Origin: Deltaproteobacteria bacterium
GTDB lineage: Bacteria; Lernaellota; Lernaellaia; JACKCT01
NCBI GenBank assembly: GCA_027493875.1
Contig: JAOSJX010000004.1
Span: forward strand, 1-64,000
Reading direction: 5' to 3'
DNA: 64,000 nt
Shown: one piece after another, positions 50,524 to 60,352 of the stretch
Position numbering within the stretch: position 1 is the stretch's first letter
Layout: every line of letters starts with the position of its first letter
Position numbers and translations under genes: made by a program
Notes under the pieces: generated by a model
Seen by the model: the letters and a program-made list of their open reading frames with translations, nothing else
What the model was told of the DNA's origin: nothing
Database searches by the model: none

Positions 50524-50805
50524 CTACTGCCCTCCGCTGACGGCGGGCAGCACAAAGACCGTATCGCCGTCGCGGACGGGCGAATCCAGGCCCTTCAGAT
50601 AGCGGATGTTCTCGTCGCCGACGTACACGTTGACGTGCGGGCGGACGTCGCCCGTCTCGGTGAGCACGCGGTGGCGCACGCCGGGGTGCGTTTCGGCGAG
50701 GCGGGCGAACACCGCGCGCACGGTGGACGCGCCCTCGACCGCGATATCCCGTTCGCCGTCCGCGAAGGCGCGCAGCGGTTCGGGAAGGCGGACGCGCACC
50801 GTCAC
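50524..50805 (-). CDS. MoaD/ThiS-like beta-grasp protein ending in GGQ
   Basis: This is a 93-residue ubiquitin-fold protein: VTVRVRLPEPLRAFADGE, then VYVGDENIRYLKGLDSPV and DGDTVFVLPAVSGGQ. In MoaD and ThiS a terminal Gly-Gly is activated to carry sulfur. Here one Gln follows the two Gly. The GTG start overlaps the stop of the BNR-repeat gene, a pairing that I believe recurs in other bacteria. No moaE, moeB or thiF lies nearby. It could be a sulfur carrier needing trimming or a protein modifier. The exact role is unknown. Confidence 0.8.
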   Translation of the reverse strand: MTVRVRLPEPLRAFADGERDIAVEGASTVRAVFARLAETHPGVRHRVLTETGDVRPHVNVYVGDENIRYLKGLDSPVRDGDTVFVLPAVSGGQ

Positions 50806-51941
50806 GCGGAACGCGCTTCGCGGCCGATCACGGCGGTCTTCACGCACGTAATCGGCGGCAGGCTGTCGGCGACGAGCTTCCATGACGCGCCGTCGTTGGC
50901 CGACGCGTAGAGCCTTCCGCTGCGCGTGCCGAAATAAATGCCCGCGGGACGCAGCGCGTCCGCCGCGAGGCCGTCGCGAAGCACCGTTTCGTACGCGTCT
51001 TTTTGCGGCAGCCCGCGCGCAAGCGGCTCCCAACTCTTGCCCGCGTTCTTCGTGCGGAACACGCGCAGCTTGGCGGACGGCATGCAGCGGAACCCGTCCG
51101 ATTCGAGCGGCATGATATAAGCCCAATTCGCGCGGTGCGGATGCGTGAGCATGGGAAAGCCGAAATCGCTCGGCACGCCGTTCGCGATGTCGGTCCACGA
51201 CCGGCCGCCGTTGTCGCTGCGGTAGAGGCCCCAGTGGTTTTGCAGAAACAATCGGTCCGGCTTCGACGGATGGCGATCGATCTTATGAACGCACTGCCCG
51301 AAGACGGGATATTTGTCCGGGCGGAATTCGGCGCGGACGCCCTTGTTCGACGCGGCCCACGTCTTGCCGCCGTTCGTGGTGCGGTAAACGCCGCCGGTGG
51401 AAACGGCGATGTGCATGCGTTTCGGATCTTTCGGATGCGGCACGATGGTATGCAGGCACAATCCGCCGCCGCCCGGTTCCCACTTCGCGCGGTGCGGGTG
51501 ATCGTGAAGGCCTTTCACGAGTTCCCACTTTTCCCCGGCGTCGTGCGAGACGAACAGCGCCGCGGGCTCGACGCCGCAATACAGCGTGTCCGGCTCGGCG
51601 GCGTTGCCGAGAACGACCTGCCAGATGTTCAAGAGCGACAGTTTCGTCTTTTTCGGGAAGGCGATGTTCGGCTCTTTCGGCTGCGTCCATTGGGCGCCGA
51701 AATCGTCCGAGGCGCGGAGCGTCGTTCCGAAGAAGGGATTATTCGCGCTGGCCCAAAGGCGGTGCCGGCCGCGGCGGCCGTCGTACGCCAACGCGTACAC
51801 GGGATTTCCCTGAAGATACGGTCCCGACCGCTCCCAACGCCGGCGTTTCGCGTCCGCGCGGAAAAGAAACGCGCCCTTCATCGTCCCCACCATCACCATC
51901 ACGTCGCCTTCGCGAACGGACAATCCTTTGGCCTTCGCCAT
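50802..51941 (-). CDS. BNR/sialidase-like beta-propeller protein
   Basis: The protein has 379 residues and no signal peptide. Asp-box (BNR) repeats SxDxGxxW are plain: VSHDAGEKWELV, RTTNGGKTWAAS, RSDNGGRSWTDI, RTKNAGKSWEPL, ASANDGASWKLV. These form a six-bladed propeller. Automatic naming would be exo-alpha-sialidase, but the sialidase arginine triad is not evident and the protein seems cytoplasmic, so a sugar-cleaving role is doubtful. It is coupled to the GGQ-ending MoaD-like gene. The second ATG (51941) has GGAGG upstream and is preferred to 51953. Confidence 0.82.
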   Translation of the reverse strand: MAKAKGLSVREGDVMVMVGTMKGAFLFRADAKRRRWERSGPYLQGNPVYALAYDGRRGRHRLWASANNPFFGTTLRASDDFGAQWTQPKEPNIAFPKKTKLSLLNIWQVVLGNAAEPDTLYCGVEPAALFVSHDAGEKWELVKGLHDHPHRAKWEPGGGGLCLHTIVPHPKDPKRMHIAVSTGGVYRTTNGGKTWAASNKGVRAEFRPDKYPVFGQCVHKIDRHPSKPDRLFLQNHWGLYRSDNGGRSWTDIANGVPSDFGFPMLTHPHRANWAYIMPLESDGFRCMPSAKLRVFRTKNAGKSWEPLARGLPQKDAYETVLRDGLAADALRPAGIYFGTRSGRLYASANDGASWKLVADSLPPITCVKTAVIGREARSA

Positions 51942-52009
51942 GATTTCCTCCATGGATGAGAATCAAACGCTTATATCCCTCGCCCCGTGCGTTGCCTGTA
52001 AGGATGTTA

Positions 52010-52414
52010 TCATTTTCGATCTTTTACGCGGATCACCAGCTTGAGCCCGGACCACGTTTCGTCCACGGCGCAAACTTTGACGTCGACGAGTCCGGCGGCG
52101 AGTGCCTCGGCGCGGACCACATCCTCGGTCACATCCGTCGTCACCCCCGACGATTTTTTCGGCTACGAGATCCAGATCATCCCCGCGGGCGCGATCCGTT
52201 TTTTGAAGGAGGGGAGTTTCTTGGATAAATCGGATCGTTTGACGACAAACGCGTGAACGGCGTCGACCTCGCCGCCGCGAACATATCGAACGGCGGGCGG
52301 CGCCGCGCCGAGCATGGCATCGTATTCGTTCGGTGCGCCGAACGTCACGACGCGCAGCCCTTCCTTGAATCCGAGCTTTTGCCAGAGCGGTTTGCCGGAA
52401 TATCCCGCGCTCAT
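52010..52414 (-). pseudogene. DUF3052 family protein with in-frame TAG
   Basis: The N-terminus MSAGYSGKPLWQKLGFKEG and the rest match DUF3052, a small family of unknown function. Codon 84 (52163-52165) is TAG, where the conserved sequence WISWPKKSSGV has Trp (TGG). After it the frame continues PKKSSGVTTDVTEDVVRAEA to DETWSGLKLVIRVKDRK and a normal TGA, in all 134 codons. So one G-to-A change alone kills the gene, or the base is wrong. It is the last gene of the GH31-SGNH-SGNH row and starts in an overlap with the repaired end of the previous gene. Confidence 0.8.
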
Positions 52415-53377
52415 GAACCGCTCCGGCCGGCGGCCTCATTTTCAATCAGATGAAGCTCGCCGATTTTTTTGCGCAATCTCCCGCGCGATGATTTGATGGC
52501 CCGCGGCGGTGGGATGCACCTGATCGAGCATCAATTGCTCCGGTGTCATGCCGGAACGCTCCATGGCGGGCAGAATCCGCACGTAAGGCGCTTCCCAGGC
52601 GCGTGTCGCGTCGCCGCTCACGCGGAGGCGGAACTCGCCCTCGGGCCACAGGACATACTCCACGAACAGAAGATCGGAGCCGATCGCCGCGCACGCCGTG
52701 GCGATCCGGGCGAGGTTGCCGGTCGCCTGCGTCTCGAAAGGAAACACGTTTTCCTGTTCCGGGTCGCGCAGGGCCACGATGAGTTTTTTCATCAGGTAGT
52801 ACGATTTGAAACGAAAAAGCATCCTTTGAACCGCCGCCGCAACCGGTCCCGGCGGCCTCAGGCGCTTGGGCGACGAGAGATCGACGCGCGTCCCGCGATC
52901 CGTTCTGCCGAAGGGATTCGTGTACACGATGACGAGATCCGGGTGATAGGCCAGCAGGTCCCGTTGCAGATACCAGGCGAGTTGCCCGAGCTCGTAGCCG
53001 GGGACGCCGGCGTTGAGCACTTCCACGGTCAGCGGCGCGTCCGACAACATCGTTTGCAGCCGCGCCGGCCAAGCCTCTTGCGACCGGACCCCGACGCCGT
53101 AAACGCACGAATCGCCCAACGCGACGATCCGGAAGACGTCGGCGGCGCGTTCCGGCGAAACGTCCTCCCGTCCTCGGAAACGTTGCTCGTCGGGCGATAC
53201 CCAACCAAGCCCGGAGTCGAAACGGAGGTGACGATTGTCGAGGTCGCGGGCCGTCGTGCGGTACCGCCATTGCCAATAGCCCCACGACCCCGCGCGGGCG
53301 AGGATCTCCAAGACGACGAGACCGAAAAAAACGGCGGCCAACGGGAAAAGGGCGCCATGCCTCCGCCGAAACCTCAC
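52411..53377 (-). CDS. SGNH-hydrolase family protein, copy 1 (frameshift at its end)
   Basis: One membrane helix (about residues 8-27) is followed by an SGNH-like domain: IVALGDSCVYGVGVRSQE (nucleophile block), VLNAGVPGYELGQ, IVYTNPFGRTDRG and DQVHPTAAGHQIIA with the Asp-His pair. It is closely similar along its length to the next upstream gene. An A7 run near 52467 shifts the last codons: repaired, it ends IAQKIGELHLIENEAAG, as the paralogue ends IAQKIDDLGLIAKEASE. It begins at a GTG overlapping the paralogue's stop. It probably acts as an esterase or acyltransferase on surface sugars. Confidence 0.75.
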
Positions 53378-54381
53378 GGGGCCGTCCTCTCCGACGCTTC
53401 CTTGGCGATTAGCCCGAGATCGTCGATTTTTTGCGCGATCAGCCGCGCGATGATCCGGTGCCCCGCGCGCGTCGGGTGTACGCCGTCCTGGAACAACTCC
53501 TCCGCCGCGTAACCGCTTTCCATCATGGCCGGGTACACCCGAACGAACGGCGCCTCCCACGGCCGCCGCGCGTTTGAATCCGGGGCGAAGAGCGCGTCGC
53601 GCCCATCCTCGAATTTCTTAACGACATATTCCACGATGATCATTTCCGCGCCGATCGAACCGCACGCCGCGCGCATGCGTAATAAATTCTTACTTTGCTG
53701 CGTTTCGCGGACACTCAGGGGCTCGGACGTTTCGCGCGTTCCGGCAAGAAACTTCCGGAGAAGATAATACGCGCGCGACCGGAAAAGAAATCGCCGCATT
53801 TTTTCGACGGCGGGGTTTTCCCGAGCCGCGTCGCGCCGCCGGTGCCACTCGATCTCGGAGAGCAATTCGCCGGCGCCCGCGGGCCGGTCCGACCCGTCTA
53901 AAGGATTCGCGTAAACGATCGCCAGATCGGGTGCGTAGGCCAGAAGATCGCGTTCCAGATAATCCGCCATTTGCGCGGACCGATAGCCCTTGACTCCGCC
54001 GTTGAGCACCTCGACGCGCAGCGGCGGATCTTGTTTGCGCAGCATTTCTTCGAGCTGCCAGGGAAACGCCTCCACCGGATGCACGCCGACGCCGCGCGTG
54101 CAGGAATCGCCGACGGCGATCGCGCGGAAAAGATCCGGCGCCTTTTCCGTGGGGACGTCGCGCCGCCCGCGAAAGCGCTCCTCCTCGTCCCACCCCCAAC
54201 CGAGATCGCGGTCGAAACGCAGTCGCGCGTTGTCCAAATCCCGCGCGGTCTCCCGGTGGCGAGCCCACCAGACGGCCCGGGAGCCGATACGCGCGATGGC
54301 TTCGGAAAGAACCAAAAATAAAACGAGGGCGCAAAGCGCGAAAAACGCCTTGCGCCCCCGGCTGATCCTTCGGGCCGTCAC
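53374..54381 (-). CDS. SGNH-hydrolase family protein, copy 2
   Basis: The protein has 335 residues, one N-terminal helix and then an SGNH-like domain: AIAVGDSCTRGVGVHPVE, VLNGGVKGYRSAQM, IVYANPLDGSDRP and DGVHPTRAGHRIIA. The shared block ETARDLDNARLRFD...DLGW before the domain is nearly the same in copy 1, so the two are a tandem duplication that has diverged. GTG 54381 overlaps the stop of the GH31-like gene. The substrate is unknown; the context suggests modification of an extracellular glycan. Confidence 0.78.
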   Translation of the reverse strand: MTARRISRGRKAFFALCALVLFLVLSEAIARIGSRAVWWARHRETARDLDNARLRFDRDLGWGWDEEERFRGRRDVPTEKAPDLFRAIAVGDSCTRGVGVHPVEAFPWQLEEMLRKQDPPLRVEVLNGGVKGYRSAQMADYLERDLLAYAPDLAIVYANPLDGSDRPAGAGELLSEIEWHRRRDAARENPAVEKMRRFLFRSRAYYLLRKFLAGTRETSEPLSVRETQQSKNLLRMRAACGSIGAEMIIVEYVVKKFEDGRDALFAPDSNARRPWEAPFVRVYPAMMESGYAAEELFQDGVHPTRAGHRIIARLIAQKIDDLGLIAKEASERTAP

Positions 54382-56200
54382 GGAATCGCGGTGACGCGCA
54401 ATCCGCGCAGCGCGGTTCCCGGCTTGATCCACAGTACGCCGTCCGCGTACGTCCAACCGGTATCGGCGGCGGCGAGAGCGTCGACGTCGGCCACTTCGGA
54501 AAGCTCGCCGTCGGATTCCGACGTCACCGACGACGGCTTCTCCTCGCCGAAAATGCGGAACGCGAACGCGCGCGTGGACGCGGAAGCGGTCATCTCCACG
54601 CCGCCGTTCGCGGTGCCGAGGGTCAGGAGCCCGCCCGGTCCCTTTTCGGAGTACAACTCGAATTCGTGCTCGCCGCCGTCAGGGTAGGCGTCGATCGTCA
54701 GCGACTGCATGCCTTCGGGCTCGCCGCCGGGCAGCACGCCGCCTTCAAAGAGGTGCATCGGAATGATGGAGCCCTTCTTTACGAAAATCGGAAACTCGTC
54801 GAGCGGGACGTTGATGTCCTGCGTCGTGCCGCCGTCATATTCCGCGCCCGTGAAGCTAATGAATCCACGTCCCTTCCGGGAATCGGACTTCGCGCGTCTG
54901 GCCGTCGTCCATCATCGGGGCGACGAGCAGCGCGTCGCCGAGCATGTATTCCCAATGCCGGCGGTATTCCGGCCGAAACAGCGAGACGCCGTTCGCGTAG
55001 GACACCGCGCCTTGACTATAGAGGTACGGAATCAACATGTGATGCAGCTTCACGAACGCACGGCAGATCGTCAGCGTTTCCGCGTCGTACATCCACGGCC
55101 GGTGCTCGCCGCTGCCGCCGTTTTTCCATGATGGGGCTCATCGCGCCGAGCTGCATCCAGCGGATCATGAGTTCTTTCTGGCGCGGATCGTCGCCGCGGT
55201 AGCCGCCGATGTCCGATCCGAAATTCACGTAGCCGCGGTTGCCGGACATGAACATGTTGAGCAGCGCCGCGCGCAGGCCGCCGAAATCCGGGTCCTGGTC
55301 GCCGACCCAGCCGGCGAAGTTGACGTCGATGGGCGCGAAGTTCGGTCCCCACGGAATGCCGTAGGAATCGACGGGCCGCGCGGTGATGACGCGGTCCGGC
55401 CTGAGGCGCTCGCGCGTGTAATGAAAGAAATCCTCATAGTAGCGCGCCTGGTACTCCGCCGGCAGTTTGGGGCCGTCCGCGGTTTTGACGTAGAGCCAGA
55501 GGTACAGCGAAAATTCGGAGCCGTCGGTCTTCCAGCCGTCGATGCCCATGTCGAGCACGTTGTCCATCAAGCCGTGCCACCAATCGAGCGCGTCCGGATT
55601 CCAATAGTCGATGAACGCGCCCTCGCCCTTCCACCACTCGAGCGTGTTTCCGTTGTTCACGTAGTAGCCGTTGTCGTAGCCTTCCTGAAAGTTCGGCGAA
55701 TCGACGTTCACGTTGGGCGTGATCCACAAGAACACGCGGACGTCGAGGCTGTGGAAATAGTCGATCATCCCCTGCGCGTCGGGGTATAGCCCGGTGTCCC
55801 ATTCGAAGGTGTTGTACCCGGTCTCCCACGGGCTATCGATGATGACCGCCCCGACGGGAATATCGTTTTCGAGAAAACCATCCACGAAATCCTGGGCGGA
55901 CTGCTGCGTCGATTCGTCCAGCCATACCCATTGACGCAACACCCACTCGGGCCAGGGAGGCGGCTGCGTGTCGTGCGGCGGAACGACGGCCGTGTCGTCA
56001 TCATCGTCCGTCGCGTCGTCGTCCGCGTCATCGTCGCCGGTGTCGTCGTCGGAGTCGTCATCGGGGACGCCCGTATCGTCGTCCGGGAAAACGTTGTCGT
56101 CATTATCATCGTCATCGTCGCCGCAGGAACATGCCAATGCGGCGGAGAACGCGAAGACCGTCGCGAAAACCATCATCCACAAAGCAACCGGTGATTTCAT
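54378..56200 (-). CDS. GH31-like glycosidase lipoprotein with Asp-rich linker (two frameshifts)
   Basis: This is a lipoprotein of about 607 residues. It has a signal peptide with Cys in ALACSCG, a linker of about 50 residues mainly of Asp, then a GH31 catalytic barrel. The nucleophile region is GIDGWKTDGSEFS and the second conserved block FGSDIGGYRGDD. It probably cleaves an alpha-linked sugar. Shifts occur near 55128 (AAAAA run: MSPIME to NGGSGEHRPW) and near 54858 (GTWI to FTGAEYDGG). It is the first gene of a tightly overlapping row with two SGNH proteins and DUF3052. TATAAA near 56240 may be its -10 element. Confidence 0.82.
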
Positions 56201-56730
56201 CAGTCCGCTCCCCCGTCGGGCAACGCGCCCGGGAAAGAATTTATACTACGGAATTCGCTTGCGCGCGCCAAGAAAGACCGAGTTTAAGGCGAACCTCGAT
56301 GGAGACCGGGCAAGGACGATCGCAGGGCCGTTATTTCGGCCGATAATCGCGACGGTCGAGGCATTGATCGTAGGTGGCGCGGTCGATCGGAATCCAGTCC
56401 GTCTTATTGATTCCGCGCCGGTTACGCACGGTCGGGCTCAGCGGAAAAGCGCTTGCGATCTTGATCCAGCGTCGCTGTTCCCTCGCGATAAGCCGCACCT
56501 CATCGGCGAGTTCACTCAAATCCTGGTCCTGGCTGAAAATCAGAATGACGTCACACTCTTGCCGATACGCGGTGCGCACGACATCAAGCGCCGACCGCAC
56601 GTCGATGCCTTTTTCCTGGCCGACGGGAAAAACGTGTTTGGTGCCGTCCGGCAAGGTCACCGTCCGGTTGCGGTAACGGAGGTGCCGAGAATAGATTTTG
56701 ACCCCTTGGCGGCCCATCACCGCCAGCTTA

Positions 56731-57834
56731 TTGACATCTGTATAAGTAATACAATATAATGGAGCCCTCTTCGTTGGAGGTGTTCCATGCGTCCTGCCGG
56801 TTCCGCGAAATGGCTTTCGGATCGACGCCGCAAAGCGCTGGCCTTTCTCGACGAAGGGCACAACCTGCACGAAACCGCCCGCCTCGTCCGCTGCGATCCC
56901 AGTTCGGTGCTTCGTTGGCGCGATCAACGCGCGGTGGAGGGCGAAAGTGTCTTTGAAGCCAAGCGCGCTTCGGGCCGCCCGCGCAAACTCACGGAGAAGC
57001 AACGGTCGCGACTGACCACGATGCTCCTGAAGGGCGCGATGAAGCACGGCTACCCCACGGACCTGTGGACCACGCAGCGCATCGCCGACCTGATCGAAAA
57101 GCGCTTCGGCGTGTCCTACCACCGGGATCATATCGGCCGCCTCATGGCCTCGCTGGGCTGGTCGCACCAGAAGCCCGACCGCCGCGCCGGCGAACGCGAC
57201 AACGCCGCGATCGAACGCTGGACGCGCGAGGAATGGCCGAGGGTAAAAAAACGCCGAAGATCTGGGCGCCCACCTCGTCTTCATTGACGAATCCGGCTTC
57301 TGCCTCATCCCGCCCGTCCGCAAGACCTGGGCGCCCAAAGGGCAAACGCCGGTCCTGACGCACCGCTACCGTCATGAGCGGATTTCCGTCATCGCGGGCC
57401 TCTCCGTCAGCCCGAAGCGCCTGCGTTGCGGGCTGTATTTCGATTTCTCGACGGACAACATCAACGGCGAGGCCGCGGCCGAGTTCCTCCGGCAACTGCT
57501 GAGGCACCTTCCCCGGGCCTATCATCGTTCTTTGGGATAACGTCGCCTTTCATCGTTCCCGTCCCGTCAAGGACCTTCTCGCCCGGACCACGCGGCTTCA
57601 CCTGGAAGCCTTCCCGCCCTACGCGCCGGACCTCAATCCGGTCGAGCACGTTTGGTCCGTCGTGAAATCCGACCCAGCCAACGGCCGGCCCGACGACGTT
57701 CACGACCTGCTCGGCGACCTCACGCACCGTATCACGCAAACCGCGCTCTCCCAACGTCGCCTCCGCCGGTGCGTCCACGAAGCCCAGCTCTCTCTTTTTT
57801 GACCTCGCTATTGCGTTACTTATGCAGATATCAA
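56731..57834 (+). mobile_element. IS630-family insertion sequence
   Basis: This is a 1104-bp element with TA duplicated at 56729-56730 and 57835-57836, the known target rule of IS630. The terminal inverted repeats begin TTGACATCTGTATAAGTAA on the left and TTGATATCTGCATAAGTAA on the right (about 25 bp with few mismatches). It carries one transposase gene. The ends and the target duplication are well kept, so insertion is recent. Confidence 0.9.
56787..57802 (+). CDS. IS630-family transposase (two frameshifts)
   Basis: This is a transposase of about 338 residues. The N-terminal helix-turn-helix pair is LAFLDEGHNLHETARLVRCD and TTQRIADLIEKRFGVSYHRD. The DDE core is split by an A7 run near 57246 and by another shift near 57525. 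The repaired frames give HLVFIDESGF (first Asp), IIVLWDNVAFHRS (second Asp) and DLNPVEHVWS (Glu). With both shifts real the enzyme would be dead. Two-frame IS630 genes that use programmed frameshifting exist, and the A7 run is a suitable slippery site, so this one might be natural; the second lacks such a site. Confidence 0.85.
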
Positions 57835-58137
57835 TATTCCGCCAAAAATAATTCCAAAATCCGTCGTCGATTTTCTCGGGGATACCCGTATAGAAGCGTG
57901 CGCCCGAATATTCCCAACCCGCTTGCCGGAAAATCACCCCCGCCAGCCGATCGATGTCGTAGTTGGGAAAGGAATAACCAAAAGCCTCTCGCACGGCATC
58001 GAAGAGGTTTTGCCCGTCGACAAAAATGCTTGCGCGTTGGTGCGAAGGTTCCGTCGCCATGTCGTTATTCCGGGTTAAAAGAAATAACCCCACAAGAGGC
58101 CCGAAGGCATATCGAGTGGGGTGCAGATACTTTCGTT

Positions 58138-58165
58138 ATGGTAGGCCTTTTTGGGGTATCGTCAA
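58138..58165 (-). promoter_or_regulatory. Possible promoter of the NYN gene
   Basis: On the minus strand: TTGACG, a 16-base spacer and TACCAT, about 75 bases before the ATG. A TATAAT also occurs just upstream (58167-58172) without a good -35. Confidence 0.3.
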
Positions 58166-58196
58166 GATTATAGTTTGGGTCTTGTCGATCGACGAT

Positions 58197-58877
58197 TCAG
58201 CCGCCGCGGCGGGCGATCCACTCACCGCCTTCTTTTACAGAGAACCGCGTGGTCGCCTCGCACGTCATCCCGCCGCGCGCGCACCAGTCGTGAAGAAACG
58301 AGGTCAGAATGTCCTGCGCGACGTAGGCGCCGTCGGAAACGCGTGACCACGTTCCCAAAAAAAGAAAATAACGCCCGTCCTTATTGAACGGGTAAACGTA
58401 GGCGAGGTAGCTGGCGGCGATGCTGCCCGAGGGATGATCGGATAAGTAAACGAAGGCCGGATACGTCAATTTGGTCATGGCGAAGGCCATGCGTTCCGGT
58501 GAAAGCATTTCGAACCGGCCGCCGACGCGGACGGAGAAACTCCCGTCCGGCTCGACGCGGAATCTTCGAATGCCAGCCAGCGCATAAATCAGGCAGGCCG
58601 CCGCAACCGTCAGGAGGACCGGCCCGAGCGCCGGCGTGTCGCGGTGCACAATCACGGACATGACGCCCGCGAGTGTTGCGAATCCGCCCGCGACCAGCCA
58701 ATTCCACCGGCGCCCGCGGAACTCGCCGACGAAATCGCGGCGGTGGACGATCGCGGTCAGCCGCCGCGCGCCGGGATCGAGATACGCCGTCTCGCGCTCC
58801 GCGGCCAACACGCGTTTCGCGTCTTCGATTTCGTCGGGATCGAGTCCTTCGAATCGGCTGTCGTCGTCGTCCGCCAT
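58197..58877 (-). CDS. Membrane protein of unknown function
   Basis: The protein has 226 residues. It has a charged N-terminal part (MADDDDSRFEGLDPDE), two adjoining membrane helices (WLVAGGFATLAGVMSVIV and ALGPVLLTVAAACLIYALAG), then a soluble beta-rich tail. I do not recognise the family. The start at 58877 is 10 bp after the lpd stop, so it is the last gene of the pdh operon as seen here. No catalytic motif is evident. Confidence 0.6.
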   Translation of the reverse strand: MADDDDSRFEGLDPDEIEDAKRVLAAERETAYLDPGARRLTAIVHRRDFVGEFRGRRWNWLVAGGFATLAGVMSVIVHRDTPALGPVLLTVAAACLIYALAGIRRFRVEPDGSFSVRVGGRFEMLSPERMAFAMTKLTYPAFVYLSDHPSGSIAASYLAYVYPFNKDGRYFLFLGTWSRVSDGAYVAQDILTSFLHDWCARGGMTCEATTRFSVKEGGEWIARRGG

Positions 58878-58887
58878 GGCGGAACCG

Positions 58888-60314
58888 CTATTTCCGCGCG
58901 ATGTGCACGGCGGCGTCGGCGGCGACTTCGGCCGCTTCCATGATGGCTTCGGACAGCGTGGGGTGCGGGTGAATGGTGGCGGCAAGGTCTTCGATCGTCG
59001 CGCCCATCTCCACGGCCAGCGTGCCTTCGGCGATGAGCTCGGACGCGTGCTGCCCGACCATCGCCACGCCGAGGATGAGCCCCGTGTCCGGTTCGATCAG
59101 CACCTTGGCAAAGCCCTCCGCGCGGCCCAGCGTTTTCGCGCGGCCGAGCGCCGAGAGCGGAAAGCGGCCGACCTTCACTTTGATGCCGTCGGCTTTGGCC
59201 TGCGTTTCGGTGAGACCGGTCGTGACGATTTCCGGCGACGTGAACACGACGGCGGGGATGGCGCGATTGTCGAACGCGGAGGGATGACCGGCGATGACCT
59301 CCGCCGCCACTTTTCCCTCGCGGCTGGCTTTGTGCGCGAGCATCGGGCCGGGTGTCACGTCGCCGATGGCGAAGATGTTTTTATCCGCCGTGCGGCGCTG
59401 TTCGTCCACCTCGATAAAGCCGTGCTGAAGCGTCTTCACTTTCGTGTGTTCGAGGCCGATGTCGTCCGTATTCGGTTGGCGCCCGACCGCGACGAACACC
59501 CGGTCGAAACGCATCGCCTCCGTCGCGCCGTCCTTCCTTTCGATCTCGACGTCGAAGCCCTTGCCCTTTTGGTCGACCTTCGTGACCTTCGTTTCCAGAA
59601 GAATGCCCTCGAAGCGCTCCTTGCAGCTCTTATGCACGACGCGCACGAGATCCTGGTCCATCCCCGCCAGCAGGCTCGGCAACAATTCGACCACCGTCAC
59701 CTTCGAGCCCAAGCCCGCGTACACAAGCCCAAGTTCCAAACCGATGTAGCCGCCGCCCACGACGAGCAGCTTGCCGGGAACCTCGGGAACCTTGAGGGCT
59801 TCGCGCGCCGTCCACACGTCGGCGCCTTTCGCGAACGGCGGCAACACGGGGCGCGACCCCGTCGCGATGATCGCGTGCTCGAACTCCACGGCGGACACTT
59901 CCGCGGCGTCGTCGGTCGGCGCCTCGACGCGCAGCTTCGACGACGACGTAAACCGCGCGGTGCCGTGCACGACGCGCACCTTGCGCGCTTTGAGCAATCC
60001 CGCCACGCCGCCGGTCAGACCGTCGACGACGGAATCCGTAAACCCGCGCAGCCCCACCGGATCGATCGCCACGTCCCTGAACGTGACGCCCATCTCTTTG
60101 GCGCGTCGCGCCGTCTCCGCGATCTCCACCGCGCCGATCAGCGTCTTCGACGGAATGCACCCTTCGATCAGACACACGCCGCCGGGCCGCTCGCGCCGCT
60201 CGATCAGCATGACCTGTTTGCCGAGGTCCGCCGCCCGCAACGCCGCGACGTACCCCCCGGCCCCGCGCCGAGGACGACGAGTTCGACTTGCTCGGTAAAA
60301 TCACCGACGACCAT
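58888..60314 (-). CDS. lpd: Dihydrolipoyl dehydrogenase (E3), one frameshift
   Basis: This FAD enzyme reoxidises dihydrolipoyl groups of the pyruvate dehydrogenase complex. The redox pair is in GVCLIEGCIPSKT, the NAD fold in LLVVGGGYIGLELGL, the FAD motif in IFAIGDVTPGPMLAHKA and the catalytic His-Glu in HPHPTLSEA. The frame breaks in a G-run near 60262 within the first FAD motif (VVLGAGPGGYVAALRAA). It is about 475 residues after repair. It follows pdhC but is separated from it by the four-helix-bundle cassette; its start lies seven bases from the cassette's inverted repeat. Confidence 0.95.
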
Positions 60315-60321
60315 GGCGTCC

Positions 60322-60352
60322 GTAGGTAGTAGGTAGTAGGTGGTAGGTAGGG
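60322..60352. repeat. Left arm of a perfect 31-bp inverted repeat
   Basis: Four in-phase heptads (GTAGGTA, GTAGGTA, GTAGGTG, GTAGGTA) plus GGG. All 31 bases are the exact reverse complement of 60747-60777. The arm touches the stop codon of the four-helix-bundle gene directly and ends seven bases before the lpd start. Confidence 0.95.

Larger units (their letters stand above)
56331..58060 (-). pseudogene. NYN-domain (LabA/DUF88-like) gene split by an IS630 element
   Basis: The N-terminal part (58060 to 57837) has ASIFVDGQNLFDAVREAFG and ends FWNYFWRN. The C-terminal part (56730 to 56331) begins KLAVMGRQGVKIYSRH and carries EKGIDVRSALDVVR and ILIFSQDQDLSELADE. Removing the element and one TA rejoins them as FWRNKLAVMGRQG and leaves exactly 208 codons without a stop. 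The acidic residues of the PIN-like nuclease site (IFVDG, GIDVRSALD, SQDQD) are all present. So it was an intact NYN protein, probably an RNA-acting nuclease, before insertion. Confidence 0.88.
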
